From Undibacterium sp. YM2 (GTDB lineage: Bacteria; Pseudomonadota; Gammaproteobacteria; Burkholderiales; Burkholderiaceae_D), in contig NZ_AP018441.1 of the NCBI RefSeq assembly GCF_009937975.1, positions 1,736,001 to 1,800,000 of the forward strand: a DNA stretch of 64,000 nucleotides. Reading direction: 5' to 3'. How positions within the stretch are numbered: the first letter of the stretch is position 1; each line of letters begins with the position of its first letter. This document shows, in pieces, positions 54,272 through 63,120 of this stretch. Made by a program: the position numbers and the translations under genes. The notes beneath the pieces were generated by a model. That model was not told where the DNA came from, searched no databases, and saw nothing but the letters and a program-made list of their open reading frames with translations.

Positions 54272-55081
54272 ATGAGTATGGATTTGCTGAACTTTGCTAT
54301 TGAATCGATGCAAACTTTGCCCACAAAATTGATCGTCTCGGCAAAAATGCCGGGTCATCTGGATCATGAACAAAGATTGATGGCCGATTATGCAGCCAGT
54401 CTTGGCATAACTGTAGAGACTGCATCGGAAAAAATGATGGAACGTGGCAAAGTGCCACTTTCGCGCGACATGCTGGTGATGGGAACCGTGCCGTTTGTGC
54501 ATCATGCCCTGCGTTTGCTCGGAGCGCAGTTGCCTCAGCATACGCCATACCCTGAAGTATTGAAACCATGGCTTTACCGAAAAGTATGGCAAGAAAAGAG
54601 CTTGCGACGTGTGCTGGATCGCTTGCAGAATGGTGGCCCACGTTTGTTCATCAAACCAGTTTCAGGCTGGAAGCGATTTACTGGTTTCGTTCCTGATTTC
54701 GCGGATGATTACCGGTTCAATGGAGTTTCGAAAAGCATGCCAGTCTGGGTTTCAGAACCAGTTACTTTTGTGAGTGAATGGCGGGTGTATGTTTTGCATG
54801 GGGAAATTCAGGATATTAAACTCTGTGATCACGGCGGCGATGCACAGGTGACGCCAGACTTGAATGAGATAGAGAAGGCACTACAAGCGCTACTGGATGC
54901 GCATATTGCACCAAGTGGTTTTGCAATTGATTTTGGTGTTACTGCACAAGGTCACACCGCCCTCATAGAAATGAATGACGGTTTTTCATTTGGTGCTTAT
55001 GATGGACTTTCTGCGAAAATATACTGGGATATCACCTGGGCAAGATGGCAGGATATTTTCCCCTTAGGGACGTGCAAATAG
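54272..55081 (+). CDS. ATP-grasp domain protein, R2K-like
   Basis: A 269-residue protein with an ATP-grasp fold: FIKPVSGWKRFTGF is the nucleotide-binding lysine strand (about 125-138), SEWRVYVLHGEI a central strand, and ALIEMNDGFSFGAY the acidic metal-binding end. It resembles the R2K clade, small ATP-grasp proteins proposed to ligate or modify peptides, often as stand-alone genes. Substrate unknown. It starts 57 bases after aroG with no terminator seen, so it may be read from the same transcript. The ATG at 54272 or at 54278 could be the start. Confidence 0.65.
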   Translation: MSMDLLNFAIESMQTLPTKLIVSAKMPGHLDHEQRLMADYAASLGITVETASEKMMERGKVPLSRDMLVMGTVPFVHHALRLLGAQLPQHTPYPEVLKPWLYRKVWQEKSLRRVLDRLQNGGPRLFIKPVSGWKRFTGFVPDFADDYRFNGVSKSMPVWVSEPVTFVSEWRVYVLHGEIQDIKLCDHGGDAQVTPDLNEIEKALQALLDAHIAPSGFAIDFGVTAQGHTALIEMNDGFSFGAYDGLSAKIYWDITWARWQDIFPLGTCK

Positions 55082-55154
55082 CGCGCACAAGATTTATCTG
55101 GTGAGACGCAAGTGAGCCCTATGGCAATCAATTATGCATAGGACTCGGTTAAAC

Positions 55155-55805
55155 TCAATACCGCTTGGTCAACGTCATCTGATCGCCTTCACGTCGCATG
55201 TCCATGCGGTTCAGGAAAGACATGCCCAGCAAGGGTGTGGTCAGGCCCTGCTCCAAGATGGACGCATCCACCTGATATAACTCCACGTCACCTATTTTGA
55301 TTTTATCAAGTTTGACATGGTAGGTCTTTACGACACCGCCAGCAGTATCTGCACTGTTAGGTGTGCCTTGCTTGTAATTGATGCCCAGCCTGGTTGCCTC
55401 TGTTGCAGGAAGGGCGATGAGGCTGGCCCCGGTATCAACCAGCATACTGATGCTGATGCCGTTGATCATGGCAGGTGCCGTGAAATGGCCGCGATCATCT
55501 GCACGCAATACGACGCTGCTGCCACTGCTAGGCGCAGAGCGGTGCACGGTTCGTCCCATGACCAGCACTTGGCGTTTGCCGTTAATGAGCACCGTGGCTG
55601 ATTCACGGTCAGCATCAACGAGCTTGGCGTCGCTGCTGATATTACTGCCCACGGTATAGGTTTTTGGTGATGCACCATCAACCACCAGGATCGCCTTGCC
55701 CGGAAATAAACCGACCACACCTATGTCGGTGGCATGGGCCAGTGCAGTGCCTGTCACCAGGCAGACTGCAATCAGGAGTTTCAGTATTTTTACAGGCAGG
55801 CGCAT
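55155..55805 (-). CDS. Retropepsin-like aspartic protease, TIGR02281-type clan AA
   Basis: A 216-residue exported protein. A signal peptide (about 1-25, ALAHA) is followed by a beta-rich N-terminal half and a single retropepsin-like domain: SMLVDTGASLIALP holds the catalytic Asp-Thr-Gly and TPLLGMSFLNRMD is the conserved C-terminal part. The family is periplasmic or membrane-anchored and presumably works as a dimer; targets are unknown. ATG 55805 is 5 bases after the yajQ stop and is preferred over a TTG at 55814 that overlaps it. It is read after yajQ on the minus strand. Confidence 0.78.
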   Translation of the reverse strand: MRLPVKILKLLIAVCLVTGTALAHATDIGVVGLFPGKAILVVDGASPKTYTVGSNISSDAKLVDADRESATVLINGKRQVLVMGRTVHRSAPSSGSSVVLRADDRGHFTAPAMINGISISMLVDTGASLIALPATEATRLGINYKQGTPNSADTAGGVVKTYHVKLDKIKIGDVELYQVDASILEQGLTTPLLGMSFLNRMDMRREGDQMTLTKRY

Positions 55806-55810
55806 GTTGA

Positions 55811-56296
55811 TCAATCGCGGAAGTTATTGAATTCCAAAGGCAGGTCTTTGATTTCCTTGCGCAGCATTGCCATGGCTGCTTGCAGGTCATCACGCTTGGC
55901 ACCTGTCACACGCACAGCGTCACCCTGTATGCTGCCTTGCACTTTCAGTTTGCTCTCTTTGATCGCCTTGACGATTTTTTTGGCATCTTCGGTTTCTATG
56001 CCGTTTTTCACCTTGATGCCTTGCTTGACTTTATCACCGCCGATTTTTTCTATCTTGCCCATGTCGAGGAAGCGCACATCCACATTGCGCTTGGCCAGCG
56101 TCATGGTCAATTCTGTACGAACCTGGTCGAGATGGAATTCAGAATCGCCATAAATAGTCAGTTCACGGTCTTTTTGTTCAACTTTGGCGCTGCTGCCTTT
56201 GAGGTCGAAGCGGTTGGTGACTACCTTATTGGTCTGGTCTATGGCATTCTTGACATCAACCATATTGGCTTCAGAAACGGTATCGAAAGAGGGCAT
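55811..56296 (-). CDS. yajQ: YajQ family nucleotide/c-di-GMP-binding protein
   Basis: A 161-residue cytosolic protein starting [21 protein letters not shown] with [26 protein letters not shown] and the C-terminal [19 protein letters not shown], all YajQ (DUF520) hallmarks. YajQ homologues bind c-di-GMP in Xanthomonas and influence virulence gene transcription. ATG 56296 has AAGGAA upstream. It overlaps nothing but closely precedes the protease gene, and is divergent from murB. Confidence 0.92.
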   Translation of the reverse strand: MPSFDTVSEANMVDVKNAIDQTNKVVTNRFDLKGSSAKVEQKDRELTIYGDSEFHLDQVRTELTMTLAKRNVDVRFLDMGKIEKIGGDKVKQGIKVKNGIETEDAKKIVKAIKESKLKVQGSIQGDAVRVTGAKRDDLQAAMAMLRKEIKDLPLEFNNFRD

Positions 56297-56384
56297 CTTG
56301 CTTCCTTGCTTAAAATAATGAATTAAGCGCCATTTTAGCAAATGCAGGCAGGCATGAGAGAGCAAAGGCTATAATTTGGGTCTT

Positions 56385-57413
56385 ATGACAAATTTACTCA
56401 CATTTTTAGCAGATTATTCTCTGCAAAACCTCAATACCTTTGGTATCGCCGCCCACGCCAGCCAGTTTTTGCGCATACAGCAGTTGGCGCAATTGCAAGC
56501 CATTTTTGCGGATGGCCAGTTAAAAACCTTACCTCGCCTGATACTGGGAGGGGGCAGCAATCTTGTCTTGTCTGATCACGTTGATGCACTGGTCTTGCAG
56601 ATGTGCATGAAGGGCAGGGAGATTCTGTCTGAAGACGACAACTATGTGTATGTGCAGGCTGCCGCAGGCGAGAACTGGCATGAATTTGTGCTGTGGACAC
56701 TGGAACAAGGTTTGGGCGGGCTGGAAAACCTGTCCCTGATACCAGGCACCGTGGGTGCGGCACCCATACAGAATATAGGTGCTTATGGTATCGAAATCCA
56801 GGAGGTCTTCAGCAGTCTGAGCGCCTTTGATTTTGTCACTGGCCAGTTGGTGGAAATCGACAGGGCTGCATGCCGCTTTGCCTATCGCGACAGTATTTTC
56901 AAGCAGGAATATAAAGACCGCATGGTCATACTCAGTGTGCGCTTTGCCTTGCCCAAGCGCTGGCAGGCAAGGTTGGGTTATGCCGATGTCTCGCAGTATT
57001 TAAGCCAGCACCGGATTGCCAATCCCGGCGCCAGAGATATCAGTGAGGCTGTCATTGCCATACGTCAGGCAAAATTACCAGATCCAGCCAGTATAGGCAA
57101 TGCGGGTAGTTTTTTCAAAAACCCGATAGTTTCCGCGAGTTTGCGTGACAGCTTGCTGGCTGTCTATCCCGGACTGGTCAGCTATCAGCAAGATAGTGGT
57201 GACTACAAGCTGGCTGCGGGCTGGCTGATCGATCAGTGTGGCTGGAAGGGCAGGCAGTTGGGCAAGGCAGGCGTCTATGAAAAACAGGCACTGGTGCTGG
57301 TCAATCATGGCGGTGCCAGCGGGGCAGAGGTAAGGGCACTGGCGCAGGCAATTCAGGCGGATGTGATGGGCAAGTTTGGCGTGTTATTGGAAGTTGAACC
57401 GGTGTTTTTCTAA
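56385..57413 (+). CDS. murB: UDP-N-acetylenolpyruvoylglucosamine reductase MurB
   Basis: A 342-residue type I MurB, the FAD enzyme that reduces UDP-GlcNAc-enolpyruvate to UDP-MurNAc in peptidoglycan synthesis. NTFGIAAHA, LILGGGSNLVLS and IPGTVGAAPIQNIGAYGIE form the FAD-binding part; YRDS and GNAGSFFKNP carry the catalytic tyrosine region and serine; the C-terminal VEPVFF ends with the proton-donating Glu. ATG 56385 is used; a TTG at 56376 is in frame but has no support. A TATAAT at 56370-56375 is too close to the ATG to be assigned. Confidence 0.95.
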   Translation: MTNLLTFLADYSLQNLNTFGIAAHASQFLRIQQLAQLQAIFADGQLKTLPRLILGGGSNLVLSDHVDALVLQMCMKGREILSEDDNYVYVQAAAGENWHEFVLWTLEQGLGGLENLSLIPGTVGAAPIQNIGAYGIEIQEVFSSLSAFDFVTGQLVEIDRAACRFAYRDSIFKQEYKDRMVILSVRFALPKRWQARLGYADVSQYLSQHRIANPGARDISEAVIAIRQAKLPDPASIGNAGSFFKNPIVSASLRDSLLAVYPGLVSYQQDSGDYKLAAGWLIDQCGWKGRQLGKAGVYEKQALVLVNHGGASGAEVRALAQAIQADVMGKFGVLLEVEPVFF

Positions 57414-57487
57414 TACATTGAGTCATCGCTACAGGTTTTGCTACAAGGCTGTGAATATCATCTTCGAGTTTTTTAACAGGTAATTGA

Positions 57488-59026
57488 ATGACGGAATTTT
57501 CACCCGTGAATAGTGCAGCACAAAGCTCTGAACCAGAGGGAGAAGTGCGGGCTCTGGCACCTGCCACAGCATCCCAAGCATCCCAAGAACACCCAGGCGT
57601 CAACCATGCTGCCGCCCTGCGTCGTTTGCTGGTAGAGGCCATGCGCGTGAGTATTTGCTTAAAACCGAGGTGGCAGGGGCTGCCAGCATCACCCTGGCTG
57701 ATCGCGCTATTGATGTTCTTTTACTTGGGCTGCCATATAGGCCTGCAGCGCCTCATGTTCGTTGGCGCTGCCCGGTTTTATTGGCAAGTTCTGGCTTCAG
57801 GCTGGTTGGAATTCGCTGCTCTTGCCTGGGGATGTTACTGCTTGCGGCCAGTGCGTATACAAACGCAGGGAAACCACGCAACTTCTGACAGCAGGGCACC
57901 GGATGCGGCGCATTTTTTTGTGCTGGCACTTGCTCAAATGTTGGTATTGAATGTTGTCATCTGCACTATTGGCGCCTTACTCATACATATGGGTTGGTAT
58001 GATCTGTCAAAATTATCCATGCGTATGCAATGGCTGGTCTATCTTGTGCCACCTGTCGTAGTTTTGTTTATTCAATGCTTGTTCTTCTGGCGCGCCAGTG
58101 ACAGGCGCGTACTTGCCATGCTGTCTGTCATCATCGCCATGGCAGCGGCTGGTGGTTTGGGTATCAGCACCAATGCAACACAATTCTGGTATCCGGTCCA
58201 GGAAAAGACAGAAAAAAATGAGGAAGATACTGAGATCAAGTCCCCCGAAATTACTCAGGAAATATTCGAGGAGCAAGCGCTTTTGCTAAGCCAAAAACTC
58301 GAGGCACTGCAAGCACACAGACCAGGCATCATAGACCTGTACAGCCTCAGTTTTGCCCCCTATGGTGAAGAAAATGTCTTCCTGAATGAAACCAGCATGG
58401 TCACGCAAGTGATGGCGAAACGTTTTGATGCAGAAGGTCGCAGCCTGCAACTGGTGAATAATCCAGGAACCATGAATAGTCTGCCCTGGGCTACGCCCCT
58501 GAATTTGCAGCGGGCCATACAACAGATGGCAAAACGCATGGATGTCAATGAAGACATCCTGTTCCTGCACATGTCTTCGCATGGTGCGAGTGACGGCGAG
58601 TTATCCGCCGGGATGTGGCCGCTCAGCGTGAAGTCGGTTACGCCAGAAGATTTGAAAAAATGGCTGGATGAGGCGGGTATCAAATACCGCGTTATTTCAA
58701 TTTCAGCTTGCTTTGCCGGTAACTGGGTGGCACCTTTGTCGAATCCCAATTCCCTGGTCATGACGGCATCAGATGCTGATCATACTTCCTACGGTTGCGG
58801 CAGTAAATCCGATTTGACCTTCTTTGGCCGTGCCATGTATGACGAACAGTTGCGTAACAAGACACTGTCTTTTGAAGCAGCACATGCAGCAGCGAGACCC
58901 ATCATCAAGCAACGTGAAGAAGAGGCTGGCAAGAGTGACGGTTATTCCAATCCGCAAATTGCAGTTGGTGAAGAAATACGCGGGCGTTTGAAGTTACTGG
59001 AACAGCGTTTGCAGGCGCGGAAATAG
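57488..59026 (+). CDS. Membrane-anchored C13 (legumain-like) family peptidase
   Basis: A 512-residue protein. The first part (about 60-245) has several hydrophobic segments (WLIALLMFFYLGC, HFFVLALAQMLVLNVVICTIGALL, WLVYLVPPVVVLFIQCLFFW, VLAMLSVIIAMAAAGGLG). The C-terminal half is a caspase-fold C13 domain: LFLHMSSHG gives the catalytic His365-Gly and ISISACFAGNWV the catalytic Cys408. It ends with a Lys/Arg-rich helix. Such bacterial C13 proteins are related to legumain and GPI transamidase, but their substrates are unknown. It follows murB by 74 bases and ends at a strong hairpin. Confidence 0.78.
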   Translation: MTEFSPVNSAAQSSEPEGEVRALAPATASQASQEHPGVNHAAALRRLLVEAMRVSICLKPRWQGLPASPWLIALLMFFYLGCHIGLQRLMFVGAARFYWQVLASGWLEFAALAWGCYCLRPVRIQTQGNHATSDSRAPDAAHFFVLALAQMLVLNVVICTIGALLIHMGWYDLSKLSMRMQWLVYLVPPVVVLFIQCLFFWRASDRRVLAMLSVIIAMAAAGGLGISTNATQFWYPVQEKTEKNEEDTEIKSPEITQEIFEEQALLLSQKLEALQAHRPGIIDLYSLSFAPYGEENVFLNETSMVTQVMAKRFDAEGRSLQLVNNPGTMNSLPWATPLNLQRAIQQMAKRMDVNEDILFLHMSSHGASDGELSAGMWPLSVKSVTPEDLKKWLDEAGIKYRVISISACFAGNWVAPLSNPNSLVMTASDADHTSYGCGSKSDLTFFGRAMYDEQLRNKTLSFEAAHAAARPIIKQREEEAGKSDGYSNPQIAVGEEIRGRLKLLEQRLQARK

Positions 59027-59065
59027 TAGAGGCGAGGCTGATGCCAGGCAGATACTGCTGCCGTG

Positions 59066-59095
59066 ATCAGCACCATATCAAATGGTGCTGATTTG
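59066..59095. terminator. Hairpin between convergent C13 peptidase and M48 genes
   Basis: A perfect 11-bp stem (atcagcaccat / atggtgctgat) with an ATCAA loop and a short T-tract on the plus strand. It can act on either converging transcript. Confidence 0.7.
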
Positions 59096-59177
59096 TCGCT
59101 GCTTATGCTCAGTTTAAGTGTGCCCGAATGGAGACAGCCGGCTCAAGACAGTAATCAGTCGCGGTCTTGAGCTTTCC

Positions 59178-60185
59178 TCAATTATTGCCGCGTATGCGCA
59201 TCACGCGTTCGCTGCCGGAGGGGTGGCTGGAAATGTACGGTGATACGCCAGGCGCCAGGGCTTCGAGCTTTTCAAACGCCGCTGCCAGGTGTTCGCGGGC
59301 TATGCCATTCGCATCCATCATTTGCATGGCGTAGTCATCCGCTTCAGTTTCAGCATCACGCGAATATTTCATATCCAGCATCAGTGTCGGTATATTGGCA
59401 ATCACTGCTGACACATCACCAAACAGCAAAGTAGCGACGGCACCTACTGCAGAGCTTTGTATGATGCGGCGTGTCAAGTGCCGCTCATGCAAATGCCCTA
59501 GCTCGTGCGCCAGCACGCCCATGACAGCATCATCGTCTTTCATCAATGCGATGATTTCATCGGTGATAATGATGTCGCCAGATGGCAGGGCAAAGGCATT
59601 CGGCCCTATGGCGCTTTTACGAAACACCAGCTGATATTTAGGGCTGCCTTCACGTGGCGGGCGCAAGCGCTGGAAGCGTTCACGCAATTCCGCCTGTCTG
59701 GCTGTAGGCAATTTTGAAGGCTGGAATATATGCTTGTCCAAAAATTCCAGCACCCCGTCACCCAGCTTGCGCTCTACCGATACCGGTGTGGAGAACGCCG
59801 CCACCTTGGCTACCGCAGGCAAGCCATAGAGGTAACCCAGGGTCAGGGTGATGATGACAGCGGCGAGAGCTGCCAGCGTGCCTGTCCAGCTCTGCTGTAA
59901 TTGAACCACGGCAGAATCCTGGTAGCCAGTACTGTCAAGTATGGCATTGAAGCTGGCATGATCAGTGATTTCCAGATAGGCGCCATCGCTGAAGGTGACC
60001 TTGCGCGGGGCATGCCGGGTGCGCTCAGACACCCGCAAGTCTGACAACGGGCAACTGCGTATGACCGCTGTATGCAGCGTATTGCTGGCGTCGCATACCT
60101 GGGCGATATCGCCCTGCACCAAAAACTCAACATGGTGCAGGCGCGAGGTTTTGCCATCAAAATAGATGGCGGCAACTTTGTTCAT
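59178..60185 (-). CDS. M48 family metalloprotease with one membrane segment
   Basis: A 335-residue protein. An N-terminal small domain (1-95) precedes one span (LAALAAVIITLTLGYLYG). The M48 domain has HELGH at 227-231, then a second hydrophobic patch and the third zinc ligand in ETEADDYAM. SAIGPNAFALPSGDIIITDE is the usual lead-in. M48 proteases (HtpX/YcaL/BepA type) act on damaged membrane or envelope proteins. Its ATG overlaps the stop of the DUF898 gene by four bases, so the two are coupled. Confidence 0.85.
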   Translation of the reverse strand: MNKVAAIYFDGKTSRLHHVEFLVQGDIAQVCDASNTLHTAVIRSCPLSDLRVSERTRHAPRKVTFSDGAYLEITDHASFNAILDSTGYQDSAVVQLQQSWTGTLAALAAVIITLTLGYLYGLPAVAKVAAFSTPVSVERKLGDGVLEFLDKHIFQPSKLPTARQAELRERFQRLRPPREGSPKYQLVFRKSAIGPNAFALPSGDIIITDEIIALMKDDDAVMGVLAHELGHLHERHLTRRIIQSSAVGAVATLLFGDVSAVIANIPTLMLDMKYSRDAETEADDYAMQMMDANGIAREHLAAAFEKLEALAPGVSPYISSHPSGSERVMRIRGNN

Positions 60186-61270
60186 AGAGATAAATCAAAA
60201 TCCAGTAAATCAGCCATACCTTCGCCAGTCGCATTGACCTGTTCTTGTGTTTCAGCAATGAAGTCATCCAGGCTGCCGTTGACTTCCAGTTGCAGGCTTT
60301 CAACACGGTAACGCATTGAGCGAATTTGTGCGAACGGGATAAACAGGCCCAGAGTACAAACAATACCAAGTATATTGGTGATGGCGATGAAAGTCATGCG
60401 ACCCCATTGCAGATTGTTCCTGAACTGATGATCACCGAGTTTGGTATGGTTCCAGATCAGGTTTTGCAGCAAGGTCAGGAAGATGGGGTAGATCGCAAAC
60501 ATCCACATATAGAGTACGAAGATGAAAAGTCCAAATGAGGCTGCTGCAGCAACATCAAATTTGCCCCCATGGCCGCCAGCAAACAATGCCATTACTGTAC
60601 TGCCAAAGCCTACGCTGATAACAATAATGCCAGCCAGCATAATACCTATGCCGACCAGGTAAGCCCAGTAAAACTGGCCAACGCCAGCATTGAAAGAAAA
60701 ATGTGTACTGCCGAAACGGCTTTCGTTGTGCTGGAATCTTTTCAGGCGTTGATGGAATACGGGGGCCAGCAAGTACAGAGTGAACGCTGTCAGCAGCGGC
60801 CATAACAAGAAGGTGCTGTATGCCTGCCCTGCAGTGCCACGAAAACCAAAACGTATGCCACGGTAGCTGGAGTTATACAGCTTGAACTGCAAGCTCTTCC
60901 ATACCAGCCATGGCATGACCACAACCATCATCAACATCATGGATGATCCCAGGATCATGCTAGGATCAAGTTTAAATGCTAACTGATAGCCAAAGAAAAA
61001 AACAAAAGCGACGATGCGCCCCTTGAGGATGGCAATGGCATTGCCATGATATTCAAAGCTGCTACCACCCAGATGCGTGCTGGAATACAGGTAGCGGTTG
61101 CGGCGTACCTTGGCCCAGGCAGAATAAATACCCAGGGTGATAATACTGAGTAATAAATTAACTATCCATATGCGGAAATATTCGCTGCCACTTCCTCTGA
61201 ATTCAAGTTGCAAAGTGCCGCTTGATGATTGCTGACTTACCGAAAAGTCATTGTTTTGAAAGTTATCCAT
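60182..61270 (-). CDS. yjgN: YjgN family (DUF898) membrane protein
   Basis: A 362-residue polytopic inner-membrane protein. Membrane segments run across the length; EYFRIWIVNLLLSIITLGIYSAWAKVRRNRYLYSSTHLGGSSFEYHG is the family start (first 12 residues of each half shown by position 35-80), and FRGTAGQAYS follows. The C-terminus repeats the pattern with LGIVCTLGLFIPFAQIRSMRY. Function is unknown. ATG 61270 is taken as start; GTG 61291 is also in frame. Pairing with an M48 protease by a 4-base overlap suggests it is a partner or substrate (inference). Confidence 0.82.
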   Translation of the reverse strand: MDNFQNNDFSVSQQSSSGTLQLEFRGSGSEYFRIWIVNLLLSIITLGIYSAWAKVRRNRYLYSSTHLGGSSFEYHGNAIAILKGRIVAFVFFFGYQLAFKLDPSMILGSSMMLMMVVVMPWLVWKSLQFKLYNSSYRGIRFGFRGTAGQAYSTFLLWPLLTAFTLYLLAPVFHQRLKRFQHNESRFGSTHFSFNAGVGQFYWAYLVGIGIMLAGIIVISVGFGSTVMALFAGGHGGKFDVAAAASFGLFIFVLYMWMFAIYPIFLTLLQNLIWNHTKLGDHQFRNNLQWGRMTFIAITNILGIVCTLGLFIPFAQIRSMRYRVESLQLEVNGSLDDFIAETQEQVNATGEGMADLLDFDLSL

Positions 61271-61419
61271 GCTTGTGTTTTTCCCATGCACTTTATTTTT
61301 TGGAGCATGGACAATCGCATGGAGTTAGTATTAAGTCAAGTGCATTAGCGCTTGCGACCTCTGATCAAAGATGCTTTACCACAAACTGTTGTGGAAAATA
61401 AATGGTTAAAGCGGCTTGG

Positions 61420-61998
61420 CTAATGCAGCTTTTTCCAGGTGGAGATAGCAGTTGTGCCATTGCCGCTAGCGCCGGCGGGTACGCGGTAACTCAGTACGTC
61501 AGCCTTTAACTCAAATTGTCTCGCCTGCTCACTGCCATCCCAGTTAGAGAAGGATGCATGTTCTATTCTGAAGACCAGCACATTTCTCTCGGTATCAATG
61601 AAGCAGCGGCCATAATGTGAACTGGTGTCGAGGGCAGCAGCGCGGTATTCTGCTTCCGTACCTTTGCGTTTGTCGCCTGCGGCAAACTTGCTGCGTTCTG
61701 ATTTGTAGATTTGCAGTGAATAACGGCCAGTGCCGTCAATGATGAGCAAGCCTTGCGGATTTGCCCCAAAGGTTTCGCCACGGCTGCCGTCGGCGCGAAT
61801 TTCTGGTGCAGCCAACAATACCCAGGTACCTGCCAGGTATTTTTGTGCCTGTTCATTTTTATCGACTTCCTGTTCGGTGAAAGCGCTGGCTGGAAGACTC
61901 AGGGTCAGAAGGCAAATCACAGCGATGATGTTGTTGATTGGTGTTTTGATTGAGGTTTTAACTGCGGTTTTAACTGCGGTTTTAACTGCGGTTTTCAT
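61420..61998 (-). CDS. Exported lipocalin-like domain protein
   Basis: A 192-residue protein with a repeat-bearing signal peptide: KTAV units (residues 2-13), two KTxI units, then the hydrophobic core NIIAVICLLTLSLPASAF. The mature part has LAGTWVLL near the start and a set of beta strands ending in WKKLH, matching the lipocalin-like family of small secreted binding proteins. Ligand unknown. ATG 61998 is chosen because AAGGGA lies 6 bases upstream; it begins one base after the oxidoreductase stop, so the pair is coupled. Confidence 0.72.
   Translation of the reverse strand: MKTAVKTAVKTAVKTSIKTPINNIIAVICLLTLSLPASAFTEQEVDKNEQAQKYLAGTWVLLAAPEIRADGSRGETFGANPQGLLIIDGTGRYSLQIYKSERSKFAAGDKRKGTEAEYRAAALDTSSHYGRCFIDTERNVLVFRIEHASFSNWDGSEQARQFELKADVLSYRVPAGASGNGTTAISTWKKLH
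61954..61995 (-). repeat. 12-bp tandem repeat in the lipocalin-like signal peptide
   Basis: Three exact copies of ggttttaactgc (61954-61965, 61966-61977, 61978-61989) and half a fourth, with two degraded copies before them. On the minus strand it encodes KTAV repeats in the basic n-region. Each unit is four codons, so copy-number change keeps the frame. Confidence 0.85.
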
Positions 61999-61999
61999 G

Positions 62000-62992
62000 T
62001 CATTTCCCTTGCTGTTCATTTTTTGCTGCGTCACTGATTGCCAGCAGTAATTTGCCTGTCGTCCGGCGTGATTCCAGATCTGTATGGGCTCTGGCAGCCT
62101 GCTCCAGTGGGTAAACCTGATGTATGCGCAATCGCAATACGCCTTCGCGCAACCAGTCCAGAACCCGTTGGCTGCGGTACTTGAGGTCTTCGGCGTCAGC
62201 GATATGATGGGTGAGGGTGGGGCGGGTAAAGAACAGTGAGCCCTGGCGGCACAAGTGCATGGGGTCTATCGGCGGCACATTCCCGGCGGACTGGCCAAAC
62301 AAGACCAGACTGCCCAAAGGGCGCAAGACTGCCATGCTGCCCAGGTAGGTAGTCAGGCCGACTGAGTCATACACCACATGCACACCTTTTTGCTGGGTCA
62401 ACTCCCTGGTCGCTGCAACAAAGTCAGTTTCCGTATACAAAATGACGTGATCTGCTCCGGCTGCTTTGGCCAGTTCGGCTTTTTCCGCGCTGGATACCGT
62501 GCTGATAACGATCGCGCCCTTATGTTTCAGTACCTGGGTCAGTAATAAACCAACTCCACCAGCACCGGCATGCAACAGTACGGTATCGCCAGATTGCACG
62601 CGATAACTGGTTTCGGTCAGATATTGCACGGTGACGGCTTGCAGCATGGCGGCTGCGGCTTCTTGCGTGCTGACTTCGGCAGGCAGCGCGATCAGCTTCC
62701 ATGCTGGAATAGCCAGGTATTCGGCATAAGAGCCCGGTTGCGACAACCAGGTTACCCTGGTGCCGGGTGTTAGCTCTGCATTGCCTTCGACCACGATGCC
62801 TGCGCCTTCTGCACCCGGTATGCAGGGCAGGGTAACCGGGTTTTGTCCATTGCGCTGATATACATCGGCGTAATTGATACCGGCGTAATCGACGCGTACC
62901 AGGACTTCCCCTTCTTTGGGCGTCGGCCTTGCCAGGTCGCGCACTTCAAGTACTTCTGGCCCACCTTGTGAAAAAAATTGTATGGCTCGCAT
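62000..62992 (-). CDS. Quinone oxidoreductase (zinc-free MDR family)
   Basis: A 330-residue NADPH-dependent reductase. MRAIQFFSQGGPEVLEV at the start, VDYAGINYADVYQRNG, and the Rossmann motif HAGAGGVGLLLTQVLKHKGA show a QorA-type member of the medium-chain dehydrogenase family; the cysteine ligands of zinc alcohol dehydrogenases are absent. VVYDSVG and the C-terminal SRRTTGKLLL are family-typical. Acts on quinones or similar carbonyls. GAGG before ATG 62992 fixes the start. Upstream, divergent LysR; downstream, coupled to the lipocalin-like gene. Confidence 0.88.
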   Translation of the reverse strand: MRAIQFFSQGGPEVLEVRDLARPTPKEGEVLVRVDYAGINYADVYQRNGQNPVTLPCIPGAEGAGIVVEGNAELTPGTRVTWLSQPGSYAEYLAIPAWKLIALPAEVSTQEAAAAMLQAVTVQYLTETSYRVQSGDTVLLHAGAGGVGLLLTQVLKHKGAIVISTVSSAEKAELAKAAGADHVILYTETDFVAATRELTQQKGVHVVYDSVGLTTYLGSMAVLRPLGSLVLFGQSAGNVPPIDPMHLCRQGSLFFTRPTLTHHIADAEDLKYRSQRVLDWLREGVLRLRIHQVYPLEQAARAHTDLESRRTTGKLLLAISDAAKNEQQGK

Positions 62993-63105
62993 ATTTCCTC
63001 GCTTTGCTCTGATCATCAGTTGTTCAGACCCCATGTCTGTTTGTCTGGTGTGCAGCTTAATCAAAGCCGGATCGAAAGAAAATTACTGAAAAATTCGCCT
63101 CGACT

Positions 63106-63119
63106 GTGCATAATTGCAC
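63106..63119. promoter_or_regulatory. Dyad in the divergent oxidoreductase/LysR promoter region
   Basis: GTGCA-TAAT-TGCAC, a perfect 5-bp dyad just before the lysR ATG, in the 128-base divergent space. A possible autoregulatory site for the LysR protein; no T-N11-A box was confirmed. Confidence 0.3.
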
Positions 63120-63120
63120 C

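Noticed and set aside
56370..56375. TATAAT just before murB
   Set aside because: Only about 9 bases from the ATG and without a -35 hexamer at the right distance.
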